This document shows positions 1 to 10,947 of a DNA stretch of 64,000 bases, piece by piece. Each line of letters begins with the position of its first letter. Positions within the stretch are counted from its first letter, which is position 1. The position numbers were made by a program, and so were the translations under genes. Under the pieces are notes generated by a model, which saw only the letters and a list, made by a program, of their open reading frames with translations, had not been told where the DNA came from and searched no databases. The DNA is from Larix kaempferi (taxonomy: Eukaryota > Streptophyta > Pinopsida > Pinales > Pinaceae). The DNA lies in assembly GCA_027924585.1 (NCBI GenBank), contig BSBM01001941.1, positions 434,001 to 498,000 on the forward strand, read 5' to 3'.

Positions 1-825
1 GTTCCATCTGTTACTAGTGCCTTAATTCATAAAAACAAACTATCAATTCAAAGCACAGTATAAATTGGTCATTGCAGTTGCGTAATTAGCAAAAAATTGA
101 GATGATAAGTGATGTAGACTACAGTATTAGTGAGCACACAAAACACGAATTAATTCATCAGCATAAGTATGATTTGAGAGGAATGAGAAGTCAAGTGATG
201 TATACAGCTCAATGACAGAGTATCTACTGCATATGAAGGTAGTGCACAACATACTGATTATCAGAATATCAAAAGGGTGTGCAAGGTTGAAGTTTGACAG
301 AATCATACATTAGACATCAGGGTAGTTGGATAGGGAAAGGAGATAGGGAGTTGGAGCTTACTTTAGGTTGGTGCCTATAAAACAACAAGGAGACATGGGG
401 TCGGTGTCTCCTTCCATTTGGTGATGGAGAAACATAGGGACTTGTAGATTCCTTCAGGTTGAAGCCTGTAAAACCAGGGGGTTGGTGCCTCCTTCCAGTC
501 AGTGCTGGTAAACACAAGAAGTTGGTGCTTCCTCCAATGTATTATTTCTCATTATAAAGATTCATTCCGTGGTTTTATCCCATTTGGGTTTCCATGTCAA
601 AATCCTTTGTTTTATGTGTTGTTTATGTTGGTACATATATATGTGGATGTTTATTTACTGATGTATAACTGAAGATAAAATCCCTTATTTATACATAAAG
701 ATCGTACTCTTGGAATTCAGATTCCAAGAGATCCGTTGGAGTCTCTAACTCTTCATCTTCCCTAACTAAAATCTGAAGCTATTTACATCATTAATATTTA
801 CAAACGATCCCGTAGGATTCCAACA
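1..825 (+). mobile_element. 3' part of a long LTR (TGTTG...CAACA family), cut by the window edge
   Basis: Bases 1-685 align collinearly, with many substitutions and small gaps, to 11525-12160, the 3' part of the solo LTR at 5289-12254. The copy ends in ATTCCAACA at 821-825, the same terminus as the other copy (12246-12254). The sequence then switches directly to reverse-strand gypsy pol, so this LTR sits inside Tekay-1 pol. The 5' end and its target duplication lie outside the window, so I cannot tell whether it is a solo LTR or one end of a full element. Orientation is taken from the TG...CA polarity of the complete copy. Confidence 0.8.
340..535 (+). repeat. Degenerate tandem repeat, unit about 46 bp, inside the LTR
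   Basis: About four imperfect units share the core GGTGCCTCCTTCCAGT followed by GGTGCTGGTAAA and an A-rich spacer. The homologous array in the second LTR copy is at 11868-12015. The short ORFs read here on either strand are by-products of the repeat. Such arrays are common in LTRs; no function is evident. Confidence 0.6.
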
Positions 826-1568
826 ACTACAAACTAATAGTGTCCTTACATTGTTCTAAATGTTGTCTTGTGGATGTCTACTTCTATGATTCTCACTTGA
901 AGGTAACCAGAACTTAAGTCAATCTTTGAAAATACCTTTTCCCCTCTCATTTGATCAAAGAGATCATCAATTCGAGGTGATGGGTACTTTTTCTTCACTG
1001 TAAATTTGTTCATCTACATATAATCAATACACATCCTGAGTTTTCCATTTCTCTTCTTCTCAAATAGCACGGGTTCTCCCCATGGAGAAACACTTAGCCT
1101 GGTGTACTTCTTTTCCAATAACTCTTGCAATTACATTTTCAGCTCTAGAAATTATGGTGTAATCATTATGTAAGGTGTCTTATACATTGATGCAACTCTT
1201 GTAACAAGATCAATTGTGAAATCAATTTCCCTCTTTGAAGGAAATATTGGCACGTCATTAGGAAACACATCCCTAAATTCTTGCAAGAATCAATAGCTCT
1301 CCATATTCAGAACTTCATTTTATGTTATACCTTGTACATGGGCTGCATAAAATTGGCATCCTTTTCTAGAGAACTTCTTCAACTATAAGGCTGAAATTTG
1401 TATAATAAAGAAAAACTTCAAAATTCCCTTTACTATTATTGGGTTTCCTTCATCATCAATGCATTCAAAAGACTTTTTGTAGCAATCAAGTTTCACTTTG
1501 TGCATTTCCATCCAGTCCATTCCAATGAGAACATCTTAGGAACCAAGTGGTAAAACATTCAAATTTTC
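826..1568 (-). pseudogene. pol: Tekay-1 pol remnant: N-terminal reverse transcriptase
   Basis: Read on the minus strand, about 826-1100 matches the start of the reverse transcriptase of Tekay-2 (29450-29650) nearly line for line: the VKKKDG / IDYRQLN / KYPLPRID / DLFDQ region is recognisable but carries stops and indels. 1100-1568 is the protease-RT linker, also decayed. The catalytic half of RT is missing because the TGTTG...CAACA LTR interrupts pol at 825. Downstream pol lies off the left side or is lost. Family: Ty3/gypsy chromovirus, Tekay/Del-like by similarity to Tekay-2. It cannot be functional. Confidence 0.75.
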
Positions 1569-2018
1569 CTAAGTGAAGAACCCACCCATTTCCAATGGAC
1601 ATTTTCCCACCATGTCACTAACTTTCCTCTTAGTTCTAGTGGCTAGTTGAACTAGCCACAATTTACTATGCTTTGTTTTATTAAAATCACAATTATCAAC
1701 AATTTTAGGAGTGATATAACTGTGAATATATCTAGAGTCACTCAAAATAGAAATAGATTGCTTAGCAAGTTTACCTTCAATCTCAACCACAATGGATTGA
1801 TGGTATACTTGATAATACTCTAGCGCTACATAGATTCTAGGGACGGTCCTTTCCACTTGACCCACATTTTCGGCCTTTTGGATATTGTGAACTTTTTTGG
1901 CACTCCCATTCTGATGTTGAAAATTTATAATTATATGGTCCTCTCCACATCCCCAACATTGAAGTGGATCTCTTGGCTCTCTTGGCTTGTCTCCCAACAT
2001 CCTAATTTGCTTAGTCAC
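1569..2018 (-). pseudogene. Tekay-1 zinc knuckle and aspartic protease remnant
   Basis: One open stretch of about 149 codons covers the nucleocapsid zinc knuckle and the retropepsin region. The knuckle reads CWGCGEDHIIINF: the C-x2-C-x4-H part is intact but the last Cys is replaced by Phe. The protease active site, expected as ILIDSGSTHSY, reads ILSDSRYIHSY, so the flap of the D-S-G triad is lost although an Asp remains. The Tekay-2 homologue is at 29956-30540. Start codon not meaningful; this is the middle of a gag-pol frame. Confidence 0.75.
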
Positions 2019-3127
2019 ACCTTATGTTTTCTACCATTGTTGATTTCTGAAATGAGGAGGCTTGAACCCCTTCTTTCTTTGCACAAAATTCTCCTTCTTC
2101 TTAACCTTCCATTACTCATGGAATTCTATCCTACTTTGGATTTTATCATACAATACTTGGCATTCCTTATGGTCTCATCTAGAGTTTCAGGCTCATCAAA
2201 CTCATTTATGTCTTTGTACAACTGAGGTAATCCAATAAGAAAACGTTGAATTTTGACATTGTCATCCCTAATATACTTGACACACCTAATCAAATCTAAG
2301 AATTTATTGGCATATTCCTCCACGGTCATTTTTCCCAATTTCAATTCATGGAACTCTTTGATTTTTTCATTGTAGTACCTATTAGAGAGGTACTTTTGCT
2401 TGAAGTACTTGTTGAAATTCTTCCACCCAATTTTCCTTTCATTGGTATTCTTCACTTGACTAAGGTGATCCCACCATATAGATGATATTTCATTCAAATT
2501 AAATATGTTCGTGCCCGTGCCTTCATATTCTCAGAGTAGTCTTGGACTTGGAAATACTTCCTCATCCCAAGAAGCAAAGCCTGAACTTCTTGACCAGATT
2601 TTACTTCACCATCAAATGTTGGAGGTTTGGACTTCATAAATTCTCCATGTGAGTTTTTATTGAAAGGAATCTTCCTCTTATTCCCATGATATGGATATAT
2701 TGAACCTTCAACGAAGTCTTTAGAGTTATATGACTCACTAGAAGATATTTCTGGATTATATGTCATGTCTCTAGAAACTCTTCTTGAGCTATGGGACCTC
2801 TTGTGAGAATGTCTCCTTAAGCTATTCTCACTCTTTTCCTAATTTTATGAGTGTTGTATTGGGTGACTATTCCTCTGAATTTATGTTAATATTTGGAGCA
2901 TGGTTACATTCAGCTGATTCTACTCTTCTTGAGCTCTGAGCAGCCTCTCATTATCTACTCTGCAACTTTGTAATCCCACTCTTAGGCTTCTCATGGTTTT
3001 TGCAATGTCTGGGGGGTTACTTGAATTCTCCAGCCATTGGATTTAGTATCTACATTCTCAACCTATATATTTTCTCCCATGACATATGTTTTAGCTGCAT
3101 AAGGATCATGTGCATCTTCCATGGTGA
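2019..3127 (-). pseudogene. gag: Tekay-1 gag (capsid) remnant
   Basis: Two overlapping minus-strand segments (2494-2766 and 2126-2497) together cover the Retrotrans_gag capsid domain: RPPTFDGE-like start (KPPTFDGEVKSGQEV), YFQVQDYSENMKARA, then IWWDHLSQV, FNKYFKQKYL and a C-terminal FLIGLPQLYKDINEF helix. They are separated by a frameshift near 2494. The N-terminal part, homologous to the Tekay-2 gag start at 31690-31743, is still seen to about 3127 with stops. Parallel to Tekay-2 throughout, so the assignment is firm though the gene is dead. Confidence 0.75.
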
Positions 3128-5125
3128 TGGATTTCTTGGCCCAAACAAGACCAAGGATTTTCAAATGATAATATATTTACTGTTGACCCTTAATTTTTCC
3201 TAATGTGTTATTGAATATGCTAAAGTATTCATATAAAACATTTATTAGCTTCATCACATCCTTAAAAATTCACAAAATTAAATTTCGTTCATTTTGGAAA
3301 CTACCCCTATTGACATTTTTTTTGTCAGATCAAGGTTACAGGCACTTTTATGTTCAATTCATAGAAACATCTGAATCCCTCTTTTAGATCCTGACTATGA
3401 ACTATTGTTCTCCTATGGATAGTATTTTCGATTCCTATCTTCATGCTTCATTATGATATCAAAGCTTAAAATTACACCTTTCCAAAATTGCTAATTTTTC
3501 CCAATTCTGCACTTTTTCTACATGTGCAATTAGCTTTGGAGACTAACTTCAACTACCCGTAAAATAAAATATAGCTATAAATAGAAAATATTTTCTATTG
3601 GCCATTGATAATACATATAACAAGGATCACTTAGAAACTTTCATATTTTTATCTGATACACTAGTCAATTTCTATAGATTTATGGAATTAACTACTTTTG
3701 ACTTTCGCACTTTTTCCCACTTAGAATTTTGAGCAAAATTGGCTATCTTCCAAACTAAACATTTCTGGAAAAAATTATTCTAACCAAAGCTATATGTTTT
3801 GATGAGTAGGTAAAATTTTAATTTCATATATTTCTTTGGTCTCAACATATAGGATCTCATTTACCTCCTACAAGCTTTCCGAAATCCCAAAAAGTTCTCT
3901 TGAATAGTGGATTTTGGCCCTCTTTTGCACCCCAGATTCACACCTTTTGGAATTTGGACCCAATATTCCATAATTATCTTTGTTCCTAGTCCACTAATGT
4001 ACCATAGCAATTTCGGCCCAAACATGCCCCCCATTGCGTCTCTGGAGACTGATCTTTAAAAGTCGTTATTTCCAATTTGTAGTCAAAATGGAATAGAATG
4101 ATCCTAGGCCCCTCACAAACAATTTTGTAGGCTTCGCCATGTCTCATAAAATTCTAAGATAAACTACTCCTTTTATGTCCAAAAAAATTTTCAGGATTGA
4201 GATTTTTTCTTTTTAGTTTTTTGTTTAACCTTCTGATGACCTTCATTGGATATACTCTATAGGACTTGCCATATCAACCTTTCCTGTGACTCCATCGAGG
4301 TAAACCTCGAGATGGGACCCCCAAGAAAACACTCATGATACACTATTAGACTTGGCCCATTTGGAATTTCCTCGATACTATCATGACAAACCCTGAAATC
4401 GGACCTCCAATACAACATCTTCGATATACTTATCGGAATTGGTCCATCAAGACTTTCCGTAATACCATCACAACAAACCCTAAAATGGGAGCCATGATAG
4501 GCACTCCCGATACAGTTATTAGACTTGGTCCATCGATAATTCCCATGATACCATCATGAAAAACCCCAAAATGGAACCCTCGATATTGCACTCCTGATAC
4601 ACTTATCAAACTTGGTCCATTGAGACTTTCTGCAATACCATCACGACAAACCCTGAAATGGGACCCTCGACATGACACTGTAGATACACTATCAGAATTT
4701 TCCTTTAGAGGCTCTTAGACTTTAGACATCGGGATACCTACACATTCGTTTGATGTGGTTGTTCCATGTCATACTCCTATCTGTATGGTATGGGTAATGT
4801 CCATCTCAAAATTCCCAAAATTTTCACATTTCCATAAAGAAACAAGATTTCAATTTCTTTCATTCTAGAAATACCTCTATTACATAACATAACCTAATTT
4901 CATCTTTGATAGCTCTGTGAATTTTGAAAATGTTCCTAAATTTCCTTAGTAATCCACTATTTGTGGTGTTCAACTACTTATTTAACCCATGGATCTGTTA
5001 AAATACTCTAATAATTAAAACCACAATTTTTTATAAAAAAATTTATAGATAGTTCTTGTGCATTTCTATTTTTCTACTTGTGACTGTGGGTTTTGGCCCA
5101 TACAACCCTAGTGCTACAAAAAATA
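3128..5125. other. Non-coding stretch between Tekay-1 gag and its primer-binding site; about 1.9 kb more than in Tekay-2
   Basis: In Tekay-2 gag starts only about 250 bp from the primer-binding site; here the gap is about 2 kb. 5085-5125 again resembles the Tekay-2 leader next to the PBS (TTGGCCCA, then AGTGCTRCAA), so the extra DNA lies roughly between 3160 and 5085. It is AT-rich with no coding capacity and contains the 86-bp tandem repeat at 4290-4700. It may be an inserted LTR or other element (TGTTGACC occurs at about 3180), but I found no target duplication. Confidence 0.5.
4290..4700. repeat. Tandem repeat, unit about 86 bp, nearly five copies
   Basis: Successive units share ATCAYGACAAACCCTGAAAT, then GGACCCTCGA, a GATACACTTATYAGA core, CTTGGTCCATCGA and TTTCCGTAATACC. 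Copies start near 4290, 4382, 4467, 4553 and 4640 and differ at many positions. The 82-codon minus-strand ORF over it is periodic with the repeat and not a gene. Confidence 0.75.
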
Positions 5126-5137
5126 GCTCTAATACCA
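5126..5137 (-). other. Tekay-1 primer-binding site (initiator tRNA-Met type)
   Basis: Minus strand reads TGGTATTAGAGC, one base off the plant consensus TGGTATCAGAGC complementary to the 3' end of initiator methionine tRNA. It lies a few bases inside the LTR edge at 5146 and fixes the orientation of Tekay-1 as minus. Confidence 0.75.
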
Positions 5138-6558
5138 CTCACTCATGTCCCCATCCATCATTCCAACCAATAGAGGGGAGATTTACAAATTTCGGTCCTC
5201 CAAATTTCGCCCCATGGGCATAATACAAATTTCATAACAATAAAATGTGTGTAGATACATAAATAGAAAACACAGATCATGCATATACTGTTGAAATTTT
5301 GTTGTCATTGATGTCAACTAATTTCAAAGAGGATGTCAACTGATTTAGATTGAGTCTTTGATGTCAAAGTGGATACAAAATTCCTACAGAAGTGTGAAGA
5401 AGTATATGGGAGCCATTTTGAAGAAGTGTCTTCGCAAGATGGTGAAGGACATGGATGCCAGTGTGAAGAAGTATATCTAGAATTTGCATCCATTTTGAAG
5501 GTGTGCATCTATGGATACAACATACAGATTCATTTCAAATAAGTACCAGCGCAATAGTCAAGTCCACCAAGTTATACTCACTAAGAATTGGTTGGACAAT
5601 GGTACATGTGCACAAGTAGACAAGGAGTTGGTTGAGCAAATAATATAAGTGTGCAAGCATGTTGAAAGAAGTCTCTGGAATGTGCAAGCATTGCTTGGTT
5701 AAAGTTTGGAAGTGCACAAGAAGTAAGAAACAACAAATGGTTGAACAATCTTGAAAGAACACAAGTTTATCCAATCGGAAGATGCTTTCAGTTAGTGGAA
5801 CATGCACAAGATCCTAGAAGAGTATAGGGGTTGAAGTAAGTCTATGATAAAATTCCACAGCCAATAGTACAATGGGTGTGCTAGTCCCACAAGTGATGAC
5901 AATTCAAAGGTCAAATTTCCACCAAGTAGATGTTGGAGTATGAGTGGATATCGTAAAGCATTAATGCACCAAGTGCGCATTACCCACAAGGGATGGTACA
6001 ACAAGGGTTGTACAGTCATCAAGTTGAAGAGAAAGGATGTGCACATACCTAAAGAGATGGTACATAAAGAGTATAAGGGTACACCAACAAGGTGTAAATT
6101 CCCACTAAGTTGTGGACCATAAAGGCGCAAGACACAAAAAGGATGACACATCAATAACTTAGAAGATGACACGTGGAAAAAGCACAATCTGTGAAATATG
6201 GAAGAAGGGATTCCACGACCAACTTGTGGACATAAAATCCATGCAGGACCTGTATAAATAGAGATGCAAGTTTGAGATTTGTAGTAATATTTACCGTGAG
6301 AGAATAGGAGCTTCAAGTGTTTGTTGCAGTTTGATATTCAAGGCATCAAAGGGTTCAAGAACAGATCATAATGATCTAGTGAGGAGTCGAGAGCACACAT
6401 GTAGCAGAATGCAGTTTTGATGGTGTGAAATATGATGTCGTAGACTTGTGACTGATGCGCAAGTACTGAAAGGAAAAAATATTGAAGTATGCGCAGGTGT
6501 GTGATGTTTTGAAGGACAACATTACATACAATACGCCAATAGTCACAGATGTTGAAAG

Positions 6559-6932
6559 TGTTAGGAACCCATGTCAACCCTTCTCTCTTTACTTTGTTAG
6601 TATATTTTTGTTGGACGCATATGCTTTGTAAGTCGTCCTGTAGTATTTGTTGATCCATAGTTTGTATTAGCCCATAGTATTGATCCATAGTATTGGATGG
6701 ATATGCTTTGTAAGTTGTCTCATAGTATTATATGTTCCATGGTATTGATGCCTAGACTTAGTATATAAGTTGGTGTTGAGGCCAATGAAGGAACAATGAA
6801 GTTATTTGTATTGAGCTTGCTCAAAGGAGGTTTCCCCCTCGAAGTGGCCCGCGATCAATATATCGATTCTGAGTTTTGTTATTTCTGATATCTCATGCGT
6901 TTGCATTAATTAATTGTTGTAGGTTCCTCACA
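6559..6932 (+). repeat. Reina-A 5' LTR
   Basis: 374 bp, TGTTAGGAACCC...GGTTCCTCACA, an inverted terminal repeat interrupted by one base pair. It contains a TATA-like TATATAA at 6772-6778 and a CAATATAT stretch after the conserved CCCCCTCGAAGTGGCC box. The 3' LTR is 71 bp shorter, lacking one copy of an internal repeat around CATATGCTTTGTAAGTCGTC. Confidence 0.9.
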
Positions 6933-6934
6933 TT

Positions 6935-6946
6935 TGGTATCAGAGC
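6935..6946 (+). other. Reina-A primer-binding site
   Basis: TGGTATCAGAGC two bases after the LTR: perfect match to the initiator tRNA-Met primer site used by plant gypsy and copia elements. Confidence 0.9.
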
Positions 6947-6958
6947 ACTTTCTTGAGC

Positions 6959-7144
6959 TCATTGGGTGGAATTTCTTCCAAAATTGTTTTTCGCATCTAT
7001 TGCAGGTTTGGATCTGGGAATAATCCCTATCCTCTTAACTGTGGGAAGTACTTGGGAATAAGCCCTAAAACTCATTGTGAGGAGTACCACAAGAATCCCG
7101 AAGTATCTGTCCCATTGAGAGGACCTGCTAGCGAAAAGGGCCAT
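6959..7144 (-). other. Antisense ORF in the Reina-A leader (conserved in B, C and E)
   Basis: Lies between PBS and gag, antisense to the element. It encodes about 61 residues with the core VLLTMSFRAYSQVLPTVKRI. Longer homologues are open at the same place in Reina-B (22679-22957), Reina-C (33941-34234) and Reina-E (56512-56793). In A the N-terminal part is lost to a small deletion that brings in a stop. No known domain recognised; it may be fortuitous. Confidence 0.3.
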
Positions 7145-7744
7145 AAACCCTACTTGATTGACTAGTTACCTGTAAGGTAAACCAAGAGCTGTCCTTTGTG
7201 GAAAAGCGGTTATCAGTTTTACCCGAGCCATGGAGTGAGGGGTATTGCCCCAATATGCAATCCGATATCTATTTTCAGCTGATAAATCGTAGATTACATC
7301 TGTTCAGAACTGTTTCCGATCACTTCCACGCCATTGTAGATCCATTCTGGAAAAAAAAAATCACTGAAAGCCCTGCAATCGCATTCTGCACATTTCATTC
7401 CTTAGGACTCTATCCCAAATTCCACTTCCCATAGCCATAAATCTCACATTTGTCTATTTTTAGGGTTTGCCATAACTTCTTCGATTTTCACCCAATCATC
7501 TTCCAAGTTTGCCGTAGTGTTTATTTCCTATTTATGCTTCTTTGTCCCTCTCTGACAAAATTTCTCATTCTTTCACCCCGCTTCTGAAATCCCCATTTTC
7601 TGCTTCCCTATCCATTAGAAAGTCCAAAACCTGGTCAGACCCCAGTCACCCATCATATTTTTTCCCAAATCCAAATTTTCCCTTACTAAAGAAGCTTCTG
7701 TTTTTGTTTTTCTACCCATTCAAAAAAAATAAAAAATCTTGGTT

Positions 7745-8487
7745 ATGGTTGTCACCCGCATAGGAGCACAAATCATGGATGAAGAACTTGCAGCCCTCAA
7801 AACCAAACTCCAAGATTTGGATGAAAAATTTCTCAGCCAAAATATTCAGCATTTAGCCATGAACAATAAACGATAGCCAGAATATTCTGTAGACATTGGA
7901 TTTTCTTCTTCCATCAATTTTTGTTGGCCGAAGCTTGATTTTCCTCTTCCATCAATTTTTGTTGGCCGAAGCTTGATTTTCCTCTCTTCAATGGTAATGA
8001 TTTGACTGGATGGATATACTGGGAAGACCAATATTTCAGTCTGCATAATAATTTTGATGTCCACAAAGTTCCACTTACATCCTTTCATTTGGAACAGGAA
8101 GCCCTTCAATGGTACCGTTGGTACATCAAGGCTCATGACGAGCCAAAATGGACATATTTTTGCCAACTCCTTTTGCAACGATTTGGTCCTAGTGATTTTG
8201 ATGACTTCACAGGAGCACTCACTAAACTTCGCCAAATTGGCACTGAGAGGGAGTATCAGACAGAATTTGAGAAACTAACCAATCACATAGAAGGATTGTT
8301 TGATGAATTCTACATGAGTTGTTTTATCAGTGGTCTTAAGGATGAAATCCGCTCAGAGGTTAAAATGTTTTGTCCAAATACAGTTATGGAAGTCCTAGGC
8401 TTGGATAAGTTGGCGGAGGACAAGTTCACAACCCAACAATGCTCCAAATCCACTTTTGTTCCATTCAGAAATATGGTTTCCCAATGA
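7745..8487 (+). pseudogene. gag: Reina-A gag (capsid part)
   Basis: Starts at ATG 7745 (MVVTR, the start shared with B, C and E). The coiled N-terminus LAALKTKLQDLDEKF is followed by an in-frame TAG, then by a 38-bp tandem duplication (7901-7938 / 7939-7976) that shifts frame. From 8002 the capsid domain is open for 161 codons: GWIYWEDQYFSLHN, ALQWYRWYIKAH, LLLQRFGPS, CFISGLKDEIRSEV. It ends at a TGA (8485-8487) just before the zinc knuckle, the same position as in Reina-C and Reina-E. Confidence 0.85.
7901..7976 (+). repeat. 38-bp tandem duplication in Reina-A gag
   Basis: Two adjacent copies (7901-7938 and 7939-7976) of a sequence containing TTGTTGGCCGAAGCTTGA differ at one or two bases. 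Reina-B, C and E have a single copy. 38 is not a multiple of three, so the duplication shifts the gag frame. Confidence 0.9.
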
Positions 8488-9119
8488 CCTCCCATCACGC
8501 CAGCTTCTTGCACAACTCCTATCAAGCATTTGTTTGAAGCAGAGATGTGAGCACGTAGAGAAAAAGTGTTTTGTTATAATTGTGATGAGAAATTCACTCG
8601 GGGACATAGATGTGTTGAGCAATAGCTCTATCTCTTGGATGTGGATTCTCTGCCTGCCTCTGAACTTGGTGAAGAAGCTCTAGATACACTATATAATAAG
8701 GTCGACAGTCAACAGCTTCCTATTGACCCTCCATCTCTGGACGACCACCCAGAGATATCTCTCCATGCTTTAGCCGGAGTCACCACCCCACAAACAATGC
8801 GGGTCAGGGGTTACTTCAAGAAGCTCCCTCTTACAATAATCATTGATTCTGGTAGCACTCATAACTTCATTGACCATCGGATCTCCAAATAGGCTGGTAT
8901 TTTTTGTCCATCCTTGCTCCAACTTTAAGGTCATGATTGCCAATGTGGGCACCTTACATTGCAAGGGCTTCGAAGTGTTGCAATGTGCGTATCTCTATGG
9001 AAGATTATAACTTGTGCTCTGACATGTTTGCCTTGTCCTTAGGTGGATGTGATGTGGTTTTGGGTGCTCATTGGTGACGCACACTTGGCCCCATCTTATG
9101 GGATTTTGTTGAACTTTGG
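8488..9119 (+). pseudogene. Reina-A zinc knuckle and protease
   Basis: Zinc knuckle CYNCDEKFTRGHRC (codons 8572-8613; C-x2-C-x7-H-x-C, a spacing seen in plant chromoviruses), with stops just before and just after. The retropepsin follows with an intact active site TIIIDSGSTHNFI at about 8838-8876, then a TAG at 8890 and a frameshift. The same reading frame as gag is kept up to the TAG. The distal motif VVLGAQWL of relatives is broken near 9060. Confidence 0.8.
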
Positions 9120-10345
9120 ATGCAGTTTTCAGTTAATGGGAAAAAAAACACATTTATAGGCTTGCAACCAGGGTCTCTCCGCATCATCAGTTCACATCGC
9201 CTCGAAAAGATCCTTAAGAAGAATTCACATGGTATCATCACTCAAATCCATTCCATTCAGGTGCACCCATCAATGGTCTCCACTAATCCCTTGGATAGAT
9301 ATGCAAGTGTCTTTGCTGAACCAGTGGGCTTGCCTCCTTTAAGAGACCTTTCCGGTCATAATTTATCCGCCTATACATTTGAGAAGGAAATGATGGCTAT
9401 TTTGCATGCAGTATAGAAGTGGAAGCCATACCTATTAGGGAATTATTTCTGCATCAAGACTGATCACCAGAGTCTGAAAAATTTCCTGGAACAACAGGTC
9501 TCCTCCCCAACACAGCTGAAATGGGTTAGAAAACTTGTGGGTTATGCCTATGAGATCACTTACAAGAAGGGTAAGGACAATCTGGTGGCAGATGCTCTTT
9601 CTCGCACATTTGATGACCCAGTTTCTATTTCAGCTATTTCTATACTTGTTCCAAATTGGTTGCAATCTGTTCAACAAGGCTATGTCTTCTATGAACTCCA
9701 TGCTTCTCCATCAGAAGGGCACTCTGGGTTCTTGAAAACGTATGAGCGGGAACCATGTAACTTCTTTTGGAAGGGATTGAAAATGACAATTCAACAGATG
9801 GTGGCTAAATGTGATACTTTCCAGGTCAATAAGGGTGAAATGATACTCCTTTCGGGATTGCTCAAACCCTTTCCCATCCCTACATGGATTTGGACAAATA
9901 TTTCTATGGATTTACTTGAAGGGATCCGTGGTACAATAATGCATCTAAAATGACTCCTTATGAAGCAATCTATGGTCAGGCATCACCAGTTCTTCTTCCA
10001 TTACACCCTCAGCAGTTCACCAGTCCAGGAAATTGACTTAGTTCTTCGAAACCGCAATCATATTATTCTCATTTTGCAGGACAATCTTCACATGGAAAGA
10101 ATTTGAATGAAACAACAAGCCGATCAGCACTGTTCTGAGTGCACTTTTCAAGCAGGTGATATGGTTCTTCTTTGTCTATAGCCTTCCAAGTAATCCTCAT
10201 TGAAACTCAAAAGGCGTCAGCTTCTCTCTTGATCTATCACAGAGGTATTGATTCAGTGGCACGGAATGAAACCAGAGGATGCTACATGGGAACCACTCCT
10301 TCAGATTCCACATCAATTTCCACATCTAAAGCTTTGAGGACAAAG
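9120..10345 (+). pseudogene. pol: Reina-A shortened pol: RNase H tail, integrase ends, chromodomain remnant
   Basis: The protease-RT linker (GLQPGSLRIISSH) is followed directly, at GLPPLRDLSGHN, by the RNase H tail FEKEMMAILHAV, CIKTDHQSLK and DNLVADALSRT: the RT and early RNase H are absent. The integrase zinc-finger end (SEGHSGFLKTYERE, KCDTF) is kept. The core is absent: ISMDLLEGI runs straight into the remains of WWYNT near 9930. The tail includes the chromodomain-end motif EDATWEP near 10280 and ends before the polypurine tract. Stops at 9416 and 9953 break it. Deletion points match Reina-E. Confidence 0.8.
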
Positions 10346-10352
10346 ATTTTTC

Positions 10353-10366
10353 TAAGGGGGAGGGGA
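10353..10366 (+). other. Reina-A polypurine tract
   Basis: AAGGGGGAGGGGA immediately before the 3' LTR; the same tract precedes the 3' LTRs of Reina-B, C and E. Confidence 0.85.
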
Positions 10367-10669
10367 TGTTAGGAACCCGTGTCAACCCTTCTCTTTACTT
10401 TGTTAGTATATTGTTGTTGGACGCATATGCTTTGTAAGTCGTCCCATAGTATTATATGTTCCATGGTATTGATCCATAGTATTGGCGCCTAGACTTACTA
10501 TATAAGTTGGTGTTGAGGCCAATGAAGGCACGATGAAGTTATTTGTATTGAGATTGCTCAAAGGAGGTTTCCCCCTCAATGTGGCCCGTGATCAATAAAT
10601 TGATTCTGAGTTATTTTATTTTTGATATCTCGTACATTTTCATTAATTAATTGTTGCAGGTTCCTCACA
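10367..10669 (+). repeat. Reina-A 3' LTR
   Basis: 303 bp, TGTTAGGAACCC...GGTTCCTCACA, followed by target duplication GAAAG. Shorter than the 5' LTR by loss of an internal repeat copy. Confidence 0.9.
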
Positions 10670-10947
10670 GAAAGACAGAAGCGCAGAGACAAAACCGAAA
10701 TACATCAGATAATGCGCAGATTTATAGCTGATGCTTATAAGCAGAAGTGTAAGTGTGCGAAGTTGAGAAGTTGATATGATGCGTGATGACAAAGCAGTAG
10801 CAGGATCTAGTGAGTGCATCATGATGTAGATGATTTGAGATGAGTGCATTAAACATAAAGGATTAATCTACTGATGCACAACATGTTGCAGATTGTCCAA
10901 AATACTGTGGCACTTATGTAGAACGGACCCATCAGTAAGTGCAATTA

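Larger units (their letters stand above)
6559..10669 (+). mobile_element. Reina-A: non-autonomous Reina-like chromovirus, 4.1 kb, with LTRs and target duplication
   Basis: Complete in outline: 5' LTR, PBS, leader, gag, zinc knuckle and protease, a shortened pol, polypurine tract and 3' LTR. Target duplication GAAAG at 6554-6558 and 10670-10674. Compared with Reina-C it lacks the whole reverse transcriptase, about 50 codons before the integrase zinc finger, the integrase catalytic core and part of the integrase C-terminus. The same gaps occur in Reina-E, so they predate this insertion. It cannot make its own RT or integrase and would have needed a full-length relative. Confidence 0.9.

Noticed and set aside
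5792-6316. 174-codon minus-strand ORF
   Set aside because: Within the long solo LTR, opposite to its orientation, no recognisable domain; low-complexity Leu/Ser text typical of chance ORFs.
6935-6946. TGGTATCAGAGC sites as parts of tRNA genes
   Set aside because: They are isolated 12-mers directly after LTRs, i.e. primer-binding sites; no cloverleaf around them.
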